Shown here: positions 6,728 to 13,504 of the stretch, one piece after another
Numbering within the stretch: position 1 is the stretch's first letter
How the letters are laid out: every line of letters begins with the position of its first letter
NCBI GenBank assembly: GCA_030038035.1
Contig: JASHPP010000014.1
Span: forward strand, 1-13,504
Length of the DNA: 13,504 bases
Reading direction: 5' to 3'
Source: Trebonia sp.
GTDB lineage: Bacteria > Actinomycetota > Actinomycetes > Streptosporangiales > Streptosporangiaceae
Notes under the pieces: model-generated
Told to the model about the DNA's origin: nothing
Databases searched by the model: none
The model's input: only the letters and a program-made list of their open reading frames with translations
Program-made: the position numbers and the translations under genes

Positions 6728-7757
6728 CGAGGTACTTGGCGTCGAGGACCTGCACGTCACCGTCCACGACGGGGCCGCCACCGCCGTCCGCGGCGTCACG
6801 CTGAGCGTGCGGACAGGCGAGATCGTCGGCCTGGTGGGGGAGTCCGGCAGCGGCAAGACGCTGACCTGCCGGGCGGCTCTCGGGGTGCTCCCGCCAGGCT
6901 GCGAAATCAGGCACGGCCGGATCGAGTTCGGACACCAGGACGTGACCGACCTGTCGCGCCGGGAATGGGAGCGCCTGCACGGCACAGGGATGGGCGCGGT
7001 GTTCCAGGATCCCGCCTCGTACCTGAACCCGAACCTGACCGTCGGCGGCCAGCTCGCCGAGGTGCTGCGGGTGAAGCAGAAGCTGGGGCGCCAGCAGGCG
7101 CACCGCAAGGCGATCGAGCTGTTCACCGCTGTCGGCCTGCACAACCCGGTGCACGTCTTCCACCAGATCCCCACCGAACTGTCCGGCGGCATGCTGCAGC
7201 GCGTCATGATCGCCATCGCGATCTCCTGCGACCCGCGGCTGCTCATCGCCGACGAGGCCACCACCGCTCTCGACGTCACCATCCAGGCGGAGGTCATCGA
7301 GCTGCTGCGGGAGCTGCGCGATCAGCGCGGCCTCGCCGTGCTGTTCGTATCGCACGACCTCGCCGTGATCAGGGAGCTCTGCGACCGCGTCGTCGTGTTC
7401 TACGCCGGGGAGGTGGTCGAGACAGGGCCGGTCGAGCAGATCATCGAACGGCCCAGGCACCCCTACACGCAGGCGCTGCTGCGGGTCGCCTCGGTCGGTG
7501 ACTTCCGGCGCAGACAGCTCGAGGTGATCCCCGGCCAGCCGCCGCGAGTCGGCGAGGAGACCACCGGCTGCCGGTTCGCCGAGCGCTGCCCGGCGGCCAT
7601 CCCGAAGTGCCTGGCCGGCCCGGTGGACCTGAGCACGCTGGCACCCGGGCACCACGCGCGCTGCATCCGCGCCACCGATCCCGGGCTCGCCCTCATCACC
7701 GCCGCCGGGCAAGCCGCCGCCGGGCAAGCCGCCGCCGCGGAAATGGCCGCCCGGTGA
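6705..7757 (+). CDS. ABC transporter ATPase, DppD/OppD type
   Basis: This 350-residue cytoplasmic ATPase powers import. It has Walker A GESGSGKT (45-52), Q-loop Gln101, signature LSGGM (159-163), Walker B LLIADE (179-184) and H-loop His217. The C-terminal oligopeptide/dipeptide domain carries HPYTQALL (252-259) and four cysteines, Cys289, Cys295, Cys302 and Cys320. The equivalent cysteines bind an iron-sulfur cluster in the mycobacterial OppD structure, as I recall. The ATG at 6705 follows GGAGG at 6694-6698 by 6 nt and overlaps the permease gene by 23 nt. The tail is Ala/Gly/Gln-rich because of a 15-bp DNA duplication. It should form a heterodimer with the next gene product. Confidence 0.93.
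   Translation: MTGNPPPDEVLGVEDLHVTVHDGAATAVRGVTLSVRTGEIVGLVGESGSGKTLTCRAALGVLPPGCEIRHGRIEFGHQDVTDLSRREWERLHGTGMGAVFQDPASYLNPNLTVGGQLAEVLRVKQKLGRQQAHRKAIELFTAVGLHNPVHVFHQIPTELSGGMLQRVMIAIAISCDPRLLIADEATTALDVTIQAEVIELLRELRDQRGLAVLFVSHDLAVIRELCDRVVVFYAGEVVETGPVEQIIERPRHPYTQALLRVASVGDFRRRQLEVIPGQPPRVGEETTGCRFAERCPAAIPKCLAGPVDLSTLAPGHHARCIRATDPGLALITAAGQAAAGQAAAAEMAAR
7701..7738. repeat. 15-bp tandem repeat at the 3' end of the first ATPase gene
   Basis: The unit GCCGCCGGGCAAGCC occurs at 7701-7715 and 7716-7730, followed by a partial third copy. It encodes the AAGQA repeats in the tail of the ATPase, just before the GTGA overlap with the next gene. The period is a multiple of three, so copy-number change keeps the frame. 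Confidence 0.75.
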
Positions 7758-8776
7758 CGGCGCAGGCGACGGACGCCCGGCCGCTGCTCGCGGTCGAGGA
7801 ACTCGACGTGGTCCTTGGCCGCGGCTGGCAGGCGAACCACGTGCTGTCCGACGTCAACCTGAACATCTGGCCGGGCGAGATCGTCGGCCTGGTCGGCGAG
7901 ACCGGTTCTGGCAAGACGACCCTGGCCAGGGCCGTGGTCGGCCTGATCAGGCCGCGAAACGGAAGGATCGTCTTCGACGGCACCGAGGTCTCCCGGCTGC
8001 GCGGCGGCGCCCGCAGGCGAGAGCGCCGCAGCGGACACGTCCAGCTCATCTTCCAGGATCCGCTGCGCTCACTCGACCCCGACCTGACCGTGGCGCAGAT
8101 CGTCGGCGAGGGCCTGGCGATCCGCGGCGGCATCGGCAGCCAGGAGATCCGCTCCCGCGTCGAGGGCGCCCTGGTCAAGGTCGGCCTCGACAGTACGGTG
8201 CTGCACCGCCAGCCCGGGCAGATCTCCGGCGGCCAGCGGCAGCGGGTCTCGATCGCCAGGGCGCTGGCGTCCGACCCGAGCCTGCTGCTGTGCGACGAGC
8301 CGGTGAGCGCGCTCGACGCGAGCAACAGGAACTACATCCTGCGCCTGCTCAGCGAGTTGCGCGACACCCTCGACCTGCCCATCGTCATCATCTCGCACGA
8401 CCTGTCGTCGCTGGCCGGCATCGCCGACCGCGTCGTCGTGCTCTACCGCGGCCGGATCCTCGAGGACGGCCCGGTCAGCCAGGTGTTCAGCGCGCCGCGC
8501 CATCCGTACACGGCGCTGCTCATGGCATCGGCGCCGAGCGTCAAGCACGACCGGCCGCTGTCGATCCAGCAGCTGCGCCGCACCGCCGCCGACCCGCCCC
8601 CGCCGTCAGCCTCAAGCGCGTGCGTGTTCGCCGCGCGCTGCCCGTTCGCCATCGACTCGTGCGCCGAGCAACCCGCGCTCGTGCCGGTGGCGCCCGACTG
8701 GAGCGCCGCCTGCCACCGGCACGAGGAATGGGCCGAACTGGCCCGCTCCAGGACGTCAGCAGCTAGGAAAGGATAG
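7754..8776 (+). CDS. ABC transporter ATPase, DppF/OppF type
   Basis: This is the second ATPase, 340 residues when started at the GTG at 7754, which overlaps the previous TGA as GTGA. Homology begins at LLAVEELDVV (11-20), so upstream in-frame starts would only add a basic low-complexity leader inside the preceding gene. Walker A is GETGSGKT (48-55), Q-loop Gln101, signature ISGGQ (157-161), Walker B LLLCDE (177-182) and H-loop His215. The C-terminal domain has HPYTALL (250-256) and cysteines Cys290, Cys296, Cys303 and Cys320, spaced almost as in its partner. Together with the preceding four genes it completes a five-part peptide/nickel-class importer. The stop lies 6 nt before the first downstream monooxygenase gene, tying transport to oxidation. 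Confidence 0.92.
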   Translation: MTAQATDARPLLAVEELDVVLGRGWQANHVLSDVNLNIWPGEIVGLVGETGSGKTTLARAVVGLIRPRNGRIVFDGTEVSRLRGGARRRERRSGHVQLIFQDPLRSLDPDLTVAQIVGEGLAIRGGIGSQEIRSRVEGALVKVGLDSTVLHRQPGQISGGQRQRVSIARALASDPSLLLCDEPVSALDASNRNYILRLLSELRDTLDLPIVIISHDLSSLAGIADRVVVLYRGRILEDGPVSQVFSAPRHPYTALLMASAPSVKHDRPLSIQQLRRTAADPPPPSASSACVFAARCPFAIDSCAEQPALVPVAPDWSAACHRHEEWAELARSRTSAARKG

Positions 8777-8782
8777 AAGTAC

Positions 8783-9916
8783 ATGCCCGTCGAGTTCATC
8801 GGCATGATCAGCACCAAGGACCAGTCGGAGACCAGGCTCACTCGCGGCCCGGTCATCGACAAGAACTACACCAGGCGGTTTGTCCGCGCCCACGAGGACG
8901 CAGGATTCGACCGGGTGCTGATCGGCTACGCGTCGTCGCAGCCCGAGGGCACCCAGGTGGCGGCCTACGCCGCCGCGCACAGCGAGCGGCTCGGCTTCCT
9001 TGTCGCCCACCGCCCGGGATTCGTCGCCCCGACGCTCGCCGCCCGCCAGTTCGCCACCCTCGACCAGTTCGCCGGCGGCCGGATCGCGGTGCACATCATC
9101 ACCGGCGGCCACGACGCCGAACAGCGCCGCGACGGCGACTTCCTGTCCAAGGACGACCGCTACGCCCGCACCGACGAGTACCTGGACATCGTCAAGCTGG
9201 CCTGGACCAGCCCAACCCCCTTCGACTACCAGGGCAAGTACTACCAGGTCGAGGACCACTCCGCCGGCGTCAAGTCGGCGCAGCAGCCGAGGATCAAGCT
9301 GTACTTCGGCGGGTCGTCGCAGGCCGCCTACCGGGTCGGCGGCAAGCACGCCGACACCTACGCCCTGTGGGGCGAGCCCCTGGCGGAGACCAGGCAGCAA
9401 ATCGACTCGGTCAACGAGGCGGCCAGGAACGCGGGCCGCCAGGACACCCCGGGCATCAGCGTGAGCTTCCGCCCCATCCTCGGCCCGACGGAGGAGCTGG
9501 CCTGGGAGCGCGCCCACCGCATCCTTGAGGTCACCAAGGAGAACATCGCGGCCTTCCGCGCTCAGTGGGGTGCCAAGTCCTGGGGTCTTGGCGGCGACAA
9601 CCCGCAGAACACCGGCTCGCAGCGGCTGCTGGCCGCGGTCGCGAAGGGCGAGCTGCACGACCGCGCGCTGTGGACCCCCCTCGCGCAGGCCACCGGCGCC
9701 GCGGGCAACTCCACCGCCCTGGTCGGCACCCCGGAGACGGTGGCGCAGGCGCTGCTCGACTACGTCGGCATCGGCGTGACCACGCTGCTCATCCGCGGTT
9801 ACGACCCCTACGACGACGCCATCGACTACGGCCGCCACCTGCTCCCGCTGGTCCGCGAGGAGGTCGCCAAGCGCGACGCGGAGAAGGCCGCGGCCCGCGA
9901 GGCGGTGTCGGCATGA
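8783..9916 (+). CDS. SsuD-like FMN-dependent monooxygenase (alkanesulfonate monooxygenase family)
   Basis: This 377-residue cytoplasmic flavin monooxygenase is related to SsuD, which cleaves alkanesulfonates to aldehyde and sulfite with FMNH2 and oxygen. Shared stretches include FLVAHRPGFVAPTLAARQFA (72-91), FAGGRIAVHIITGGHDAEQ (96-114), LYFGGSSQAA (173-182), WGEPL (196-200) and TALVGTPETV (311-320). By my eye alignment with recalled E. coli SsuD, Tyr331 is kept (Tyr340 here), but Cys54, His228 and Arg297 correspond to Gln53, Arg230 and Thr304. A simple alkanesulfonate is therefore unlikely to be the exact substrate. The start has a strong AGGAAAGGA-like ribosome binding site (8764-8772) and lies 6 nt after the ATPase stop. 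No flavin reductase gene is adjacent. It could equally act on another thioether, sulfone or amine. Confidence 0.88.
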   Translation: MPVEFIGMISTKDQSETRLTRGPVIDKNYTRRFVRAHEDAGFDRVLIGYASSQPEGTQVAAYAAAHSERLGFLVAHRPGFVAPTLAARQFATLDQFAGGRIAVHIITGGHDAEQRRDGDFLSKDDRYARTDEYLDIVKLAWTSPTPFDYQGKYYQVEDHSAGVKSAQQPRIKLYFGGSSQAAYRVGGKHADTYALWGEPLAETRQQIDSVNEAARNAGRQDTPGISVSFRPILGPTEELAWERAHRILEVTKENIAAFRAQWGAKSWGLGGDNPQNTGSQRLLAAVAKGELHDRALWTPLAQATGAAGNSTALVGTPETVAQALLDYVGIGVTTLLIRGYDPYDDAIDYGRHLLPLVREEVAKRDAEKAAAREAVSA

Positions 9917-11280
9917 GTGATAACAGCAACAAGCGGCAGCTCAGGCTCGGCGCGGTCACGATGGGCGTCGGCGGCCCGGGCCAGCCCTGCCTGTGGCTCG
10001 ACGAGGACATCCCGGTCGACGCCAGCGTGAACATCAGCTGGTACATCGAGCAGGCCCGGCTGGCCGAAGCCGCCAAGTTCGACCTCATCTTCATCGTCGA
10101 CAGCCAGTTCATCACCGCCGACTCCCCGCCGCACTACCTCAACAGGCTCGAGCCGCTCACGCTGCTGTCGGCGCTGGCGGTCAGCACCACCCACCTCGGC
10201 CTCGTCGCCACGATGACGACCTCCTACAACGACCCGTTCAACATCGCCCGCCGTCTCGCCTCCCTGGAGCTCATCTCCGGCGGCCGGTCGGGCTGGAACG
10301 TCGTCACCAGCGGCGACGCGGGCGCGGCGACGAACTTCTCCCGCGAGGAGCACTACGACTACGACACCCGTTACGGCCGCGGCCTCGAATTCGTGCAGGT
10401 AGCCCGGGGCCTGTGGGACTCCTACGAGGAGGACGCCTTCCCCCGCGACCGCGCCACGCGGACGTTCCTCGACCCGAGCAAGCAGCACCCGCTCAACCAC
10501 AAGGGCGAGCACTTCCAGGTCGCGGGCCCGCTCAACATCTCCCGCTCCCCGCAGGGCCAGCCGGTGATCTTCCAGGCCGGCGACTCAGAACAAGGCCGGG
10601 ACCTCGGCGCCACGATCGGCGAGGGCATCTTCACCCACTCCCCGTCGATCGAGCGGGGCCAGGCGTTCTACAGCGACATCAAGGGCCGCGCCGCCGCCAA
10701 GGGCCGCGACCCCGACCACATCGTGGTCATGCCGGGCGCGGCGGTGTTCGTCGGCGACACCGATGACGAGGCCAGGGAGATCGAACTCGAGCTCCAGCGC
10801 GGGGACAAGGACTTCAGCCGCGCCCTGGCCGAACTCGGCCGGCCGTTCGCCTGGCACGACTTCCGCCAGTACGACCTGGACGCCCCGTTCCCGCAGGAGG
10901 CGCTCGTGTACGCCGAGCGCGGCTTCCGCACCGGCGCGGAGAAGATCGCCAAGCTGGCCAAGGACAACGACTGGACGCTCCGGCAGACCGTGGAGTTCAT
11001 CTCCAGCCCCAGGCCGACCCCGTTCGCGGGCTCCCCGGAGACAGTGGCGGCCGAGATCCAGAAATGGTTCGACGCCCGCGCCCTCGACGGCCTCAACGTC
11101 CACATCGGCCACCCCAGCCAGTGGCGCCGCTTCCTGGCCGAGGTCGTCCCGATCCTGCAGGACCGGGGCGTGGTCCGCACGGAGTACGAGTCGACCACCC
11201 TGCGCGGCAACCTCGGCATCCCCATCCCGGAAAACCGCTACACCAAGGCCCGCAATGAGGCCGCGCTGATAAAGATCTAA
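9913..11280 (+). CDS. NtaA/SnaA/DszA-family FMN-dependent monooxygenase
   Basis: This 455-residue flavin monooxygenase belongs to the family of nitrilotriacetate monooxygenase NtaA, pristinamycin SnaA and dibenzothiophene-sulfone monooxygenase DszA, all FMNH2-dependent two-component enzymes. Diagnostic stretches are RLGAVTMGVGGPG (11-23), TTSYNDPFNIARRLASLELI (102-121), SGGRSGWNVVTS (122-133), GQPVIFQAGDSEQGRD (215-230) and the C-terminal RTEYESTTLRGNLGIPIPEN. Length is normal for the family (about 440-460). The ATG overlaps the preceding stop as ATGA and follows GAGG at 9899-9902, so the two monooxygenases are translationally coupled. It is the last gene of the operon; the stop TAA lies 3 nt from the stop of the convergent gene. 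Substrate unknown: the family handles both C-N and C-S bonds, and an organosulfur role is inferred from the rhodanese and SsuD-like partners. Confidence 0.9.
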   Translation: MSDNSNKRQLRLGAVTMGVGGPGQPCLWLDEDIPVDASVNISWYIEQARLAEAAKFDLIFIVDSQFITADSPPHYLNRLEPLTLLSALAVSTTHLGLVATMTTSYNDPFNIARRLASLELISGGRSGWNVVTSGDAGAATNFSREEHYDYDTRYGRGLEFVQVARGLWDSYEEDAFPRDRATRTFLDPSKQHPLNHKGEHFQVAGPLNISRSPQGQPVIFQAGDSEQGRDLGATIGEGIFTHSPSIERGQAFYSDIKGRAAAKGRDPDHIVVMPGAAVFVGDTDDEAREIELELQRGDKDFSRALAELGRPFAWHDFRQYDLDAPFPQEALVYAERGFRTGAEKIAKLAKDNDWTLRQTVEFISSPRPTPFAGSPETVAAEIQKWFDARALDGLNVHIGHPSQWRRFLAEVVPILQDRGVVRTEYESTTLRGNLGIPIPENRYTKARNEAALIKI

Positions 11281-11283
11281 AAA

Positions 11284-13504
11284 TCATTCATCCCGAACGA
11301 AGGGGGCCGTCTCACCACGGTCCCCTTCTCCGTCCGGGGCGGGATCGCCAAGGCCGTGGGTGACCGCCTCGTACCGCATCCCCCGCTGTTCGTACTCGCG
11401 CAGCAGCGCGCCGAGCTTCTCCCGGTAGGTCGCCTCGTAAAGCCCGGGATCCCGCGCGGCCATCTCCCGGTAGACGCTGACCGCCTCGGTCCGCGCGTCC
11501 AGTGCCTCCTGATGCCGATCCACCCGGTCGAGCCAAACGCCGAGGTTATTTAGCGCCACGGCTAGGTCGGCCTGATAGGCGGCTGGATTGTCGTCGGCGA
11601 GCACGCGATACAGGCTGACGGCTTCCTGCGCGGCGTCCAGTGCCTCCTGGTGGCGGTCAAGCCGGCCACCCATGACACCGAGGTTGCTGAGCGCTCTGGC
11701 AAGACCGACCTGGTGGGCTGCGGGGTTGTCGGCGGCGAGCGCGCGGTACACCGTGACCGCCTGCTGGGCGGCGTCGAGCGCCTCCCGGTCCCGGCCAAGC
11801 CGATCGAGCATCGCGCCGAGGTTGCTGAGCGCCATGGCGAGGTGGGCCTGGTGGGCGGCGGGGTTGTCGGCGGCGAGCGCGCGGTACACCGTGACCGCCT
11901 GCTGGGCGGCGTCCAGTGCCTCCCGGTCCCGGCCAAGCCGATGCAGCCGGGCGCCGAGGTTGCTGAGCGCCATGCCGAGGTCGGGCTGGTGGGCGGCTGG
12001 GTTGTCGGCGGCGAGCGCGCGGTGTACCGTGACCGCTTCCTCGGCGGCGTCCAGTGCCTCCCGGTCCAAGTCAAGCCGGCCGAGCATCGCGCCGAGGTTG
12101 CTGAGCGCTCTGCCGAGGTGGGCCTGGTGGGCGGCGGGGTTGTCGGCGGCGAGCGGACGGTACACCGTGACCGCTTCCTGGCCGACGGCTAGTGCCTCGC
12201 GGTCCCGGCCAAGTCGATCGAATATGGCGCCGAGGTTGCTGAGCGCCATGGCGAGGTGGGCCTGGTGGGCGGCGGGGTTGTCGGCGGCGAGCGGACGGTA
12301 CACCGTGACCGCTTCCTGGGCGGCGTCCAGCGCCTCCCGGTCCCGGCCAAGCCGATGCAGCCAGGCGCCGAGGTTGCTGAGCGCCATGGCGAGGTCGGGC
12401 CGGTGGGCGGCAGGGTTGTCGGCGGCGAGCGGACGGTACACCGTGACCGCTTCCTCGGTGGCGTCCAGCGCCTCCCGGTCCAAGCCAAGCCGGCCGAGCA
12501 TCGCGCCGAGGTCGCTGAGCGCTCCGGCGAGGTCGGCCTGGTGGGCGGGTGGGTTGTCGGCGGCGAGCGCGCGGTAGAGGGTGACGGCTTCCTCGGTGGC
12601 CTCCAGCGCCTCCCGATGCCGGCCGAGCCGGTAGAGGCAGATAGCCAGGGTAACGAGCGCCCCGCCCAGATCGGCTTGGTTGGCGGCAGGGTCAGCACTG
12701 TTCAGGGCGCGGTACAACGTAACAACCTGCGCGGCGATCGCCGTGTGCGTGCGCAGGAGGACGTAGTCCGGTATGAGCTGGCCCAGTTCGCGAAGCTCAT
12801 CCAGCGTCCACCCCGCGCCCGACGAGAGCTGTTCCGCGACGACCGCGTCCAGCAGGTAGCGCCCCGCCTCTCCGGTCAAGGCTGCCTGCGCTGCTGCGAG
12901 CACCTGGCGGCGGACGTCACCGGCCGAGAACTCGCCGAACAGCGGTCCCGCCGCCTCTATCCAGTCCGCCGCGTGCGCCAGGAAGGAAAGCGCCCGGGCG
13001 GCCTGGTCGTCGGTAAGCCCCTCCCGCAGCGCCGCCGCAAGGGCCGGATTGCCGGTGAGCTGCCCGACGACGAACCACTCGCCGATCATGTCCGGCCGGA
13101 TCCGCGGCGCGGCGCCGGCGGCAGCCGGATACAGCGTCTTGATCGCCGACGCGATGGCGTACAGGCGCGCGGCCGGCGCGTCGCGCAGCTCGGGGACCCG
13201 GCGGAGCACGGCCTCGGCCTCGCTGTCGCTGCCGGCGCCGAGCAGCGACAGCGCGGCGATGCTGCGGGCCTGCAGCGCCGCCACGGTCCCGCCCAGCGCG
13301 GGGTCGCCGCCGTCCAGGCCCCAGGCCGGCGCCACCGGCCGCCACCGGCGTTTCTCGTGCCGCAGCAGCGCCTCCGCCACCTCGCCGAACGACAGCCGCC
13401 GCGGATCACCTTCGGTCCCCAGCACGGCGAGCAGCGCCCGCGCCTGGATCATCACGAACGGCTGCGCCGATTCGGCGTGACCCTGCTGGAACATCTCGGG
13501 CAGC
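11284..13504 (-). CDS. C-terminal part of a TPR-repeat protein, probably a STAND-type NTPase (cut by the window edge)
   Basis: The frame is open to the right edge, so at least 736 residues are seen and the N-terminus is missing. The Met codon at 13492-13494 is preceded by in-frame open codons with no visible ribosome binding site, so it is probably internal. Counting from it, residues 1-258 are helical and include SFGEVAEALLRHEKRRW (35-51), like the winged-helix arm after NB-ARC or NACHT domains, and RPDMIGEWFVVGQL (133-146), familiar from actinobacterial STAND proteins with TPR tails. Residues 260-673 are nine tandem 46-residue TPR units (LALSNLGA..LGRDREALDAA..AVTVYRALAADNPAAHQ pattern), and a degenerate unit and acidic tail finish the protein. 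Such proteins are signalling switches, several in bacterial conflict systems. The NTPase assignment is inferred. It converges on the monooxygenase operon and looks unrelated to it. Confidence 0.75.
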   Translation of the reverse strand, partial: LPEMFQQGHAESAQPFVMIQARALLAVLGTEGDPRRLSFGEVAEALLRHEKRRWRPVAPAWGLDGGDPALGGTVAALQARSIAALSLLGAGSDSEAEAVLRRVPELRDAPAARLYAIASAIKTLYPAAAGAAPRIRPDMIGEWFVVGQLTGNPALAAALREGLTDDQAARALSFLAHAADWIEAAGPLFGEFSAGDVRRQVLAAAQAALTGEAGRYLLDAVVAEQLSSGAGWTLDELRELGQLIPDYVLLRTHTAIAAQVVTLYRALNSADPAANQADLGGALVTLAICLYRLGRHREALEATEEAVTLYRALAADNPPAHQADLAGALSDLGAMLGRLGLDREALDATEEAVTVYRPLAADNPAAHRPDLAMALSNLGAWLHRLGRDREALDAAQEAVTVYRPLAADNPAAHQAHLAMALSNLGAIFDRLGRDREALAVGQEAVTVYRPLAADNPAAHQAHLGRALSNLGAMLGRLDLDREALDAAEEAVTVHRALAADNPAAHQPDLGMALSNLGARLHRLGRDREALDAAQQAVTVYRALAADNPAAHQAHLAMALSNLGAMLDRLGRDREALDAAQQAVTVYRALAADNPAAHQVGLARALSNLGVMGGRLDRHQEALDAAQEAVSLYRVLADDNPAAYQADLAVALNNLGVWLDRVDRHQEALDARTEAVSVYREMAARDPGLYEATYREKLGALLREYEQRGMRYEAVTHGLGDPAPDGEGDRGETAPFVRDE
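11300..11327. terminator. hairpin at the convergent gene ends, possible weak bidirectional terminator
   Basis: AAGGGGGCCGT (11300-11310) pairs with ACGGTCCCCTT (11317-11327): 11 pairs, one of them G-T, around a 6-nt loop. It begins 20 nt after the stop of the plus-strand operon, inside the last codons of the convergent TPR gene. Downstream on the plus strand there is no T-run; on the minus strand T-rich sequence comes about 15 nt later. It is the only terminator-like structure between the two units. Confidence 0.5.
11476..12717 (-). repeat. nine 138-bp tandem repeats encoding TPR units
   Basis: The block is exactly nine units of 138 bp (46 codons), 1242 bp in all. Long stretches are identical between units; for example the segment GTTGCTGAGCGCCATGGCGA appears at 11821 and again at 12238. 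The first and last units (by protein order) are the most divergent, and the central ones are nearly uniform, which is typical of recent duplication or gene conversion inside the array. Confidence 0.92.

Noticed and set aside
5768..7297. Long antisense open frame across the permease and ATPase genes
   Set aside because: The opposite strand encodes clear ABC permease and ATPase motifs in the expected frames; the antisense product is low-complexity with no recognisable domain.
7607..7753. Upstream start for the second ATPase
   Set aside because: It would lie inside the first ATPase gene and code a basic low-complexity leader; the GTG at 7754 overlaps the previous stop in the common coupled arrangement and fits the family length.
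8756..9838. Antisense open frame of about 360 codons over the SsuD-like gene
   Set aside because: Typical GC-rich shadow with Val/Gly/Ala/Arg composition and no motif, against a well-supported monooxygenase on the plus strand.
9565..9912. Upstream start for the NtaA-like monooxygenase
   Set aside because: The added region is an out-of-frame reading of the SsuD-like gene. Family homology starts at the ATG at 9913.
11476..12717. Tandem 138-bp repeats considered as a CRISPR array or a satellite
   Set aside because: There are no short repeat-spacer units; the period is 46 codons and each unit translates to a clear TPR.
1..13504. tRNA, rRNA, insertion sequence or phage attachment site
   Set aside because: I saw no cloverleaf-like tRNA sequence, no transposase or integrase motif and no target-site duplication, though a dedicated search was not possible by eye.

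Overview
The window is 13.5 kb of very GC-rich DNA with dense, often overlapping genes, GTG as well as ATG starts, and a TTGACC/TAGGCT-type promoter. This points to an actinomycete (Actinomycetota). The sequence does not let me name the genus.

About 85 percent of the window (163-11280) is one divergent gene cluster that looks built to import and oxidise a small organic molecule, most likely an organosulfur compound used as a sulfur source. On the minus strand, reading left from about 2983, are a four-domain rhodanese-like sulfurtransferase (1295-2983) and a luciferase-like FMN-dependent monooxygenase of the KPN_01858 type (163-1257). On the plus strand, reading right from 3167, are seven genes: a lipoprotein substrate-binding protein, two permeases and two ATPases forming a complete dipeptide/nickel/oligopeptide-class ABC transporter (3167-8776), then an SsuD-like monooxygenase (8783-9916) and an NtaA/SnaA/DszA-like monooxygenase (9913-11280). 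Junctions in the plus-strand run are ATGA or GTGA overlaps, a 23-nt overlap, or gaps of 4-6 nt, so it reads as one operon.

The two arms share a 183-bp control region (2984-3166). It has an AT-rich core with a good plus-strand promoter, a minus-strand -10 element placed exactly where a leaderless transcript would need it, and two strong hairpins in the plus-strand leader. Inferred flow: the ABC transporter imports the substrate, three different flavin monooxygenases oxidise or cleave C-S (or C-N) bonds, and the rhodanese protein handles the released sulfur. No flavin reductase to supply FMNH2 is encoded here.

The right end (11284-13504, minus strand) is unrelated. It is the C-terminal part of a large protein with nine nearly identical 46-residue TPR units, probably the sensor end of a STAND-type NTPase whose N-terminus lies beyond the window. 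The two transcription units converge with only 3 nt between stop codons. The left edge (1-162) has no gene but holds a 22-nt imperfect inverted repeat interleaved with a 21-nt direct repeat.
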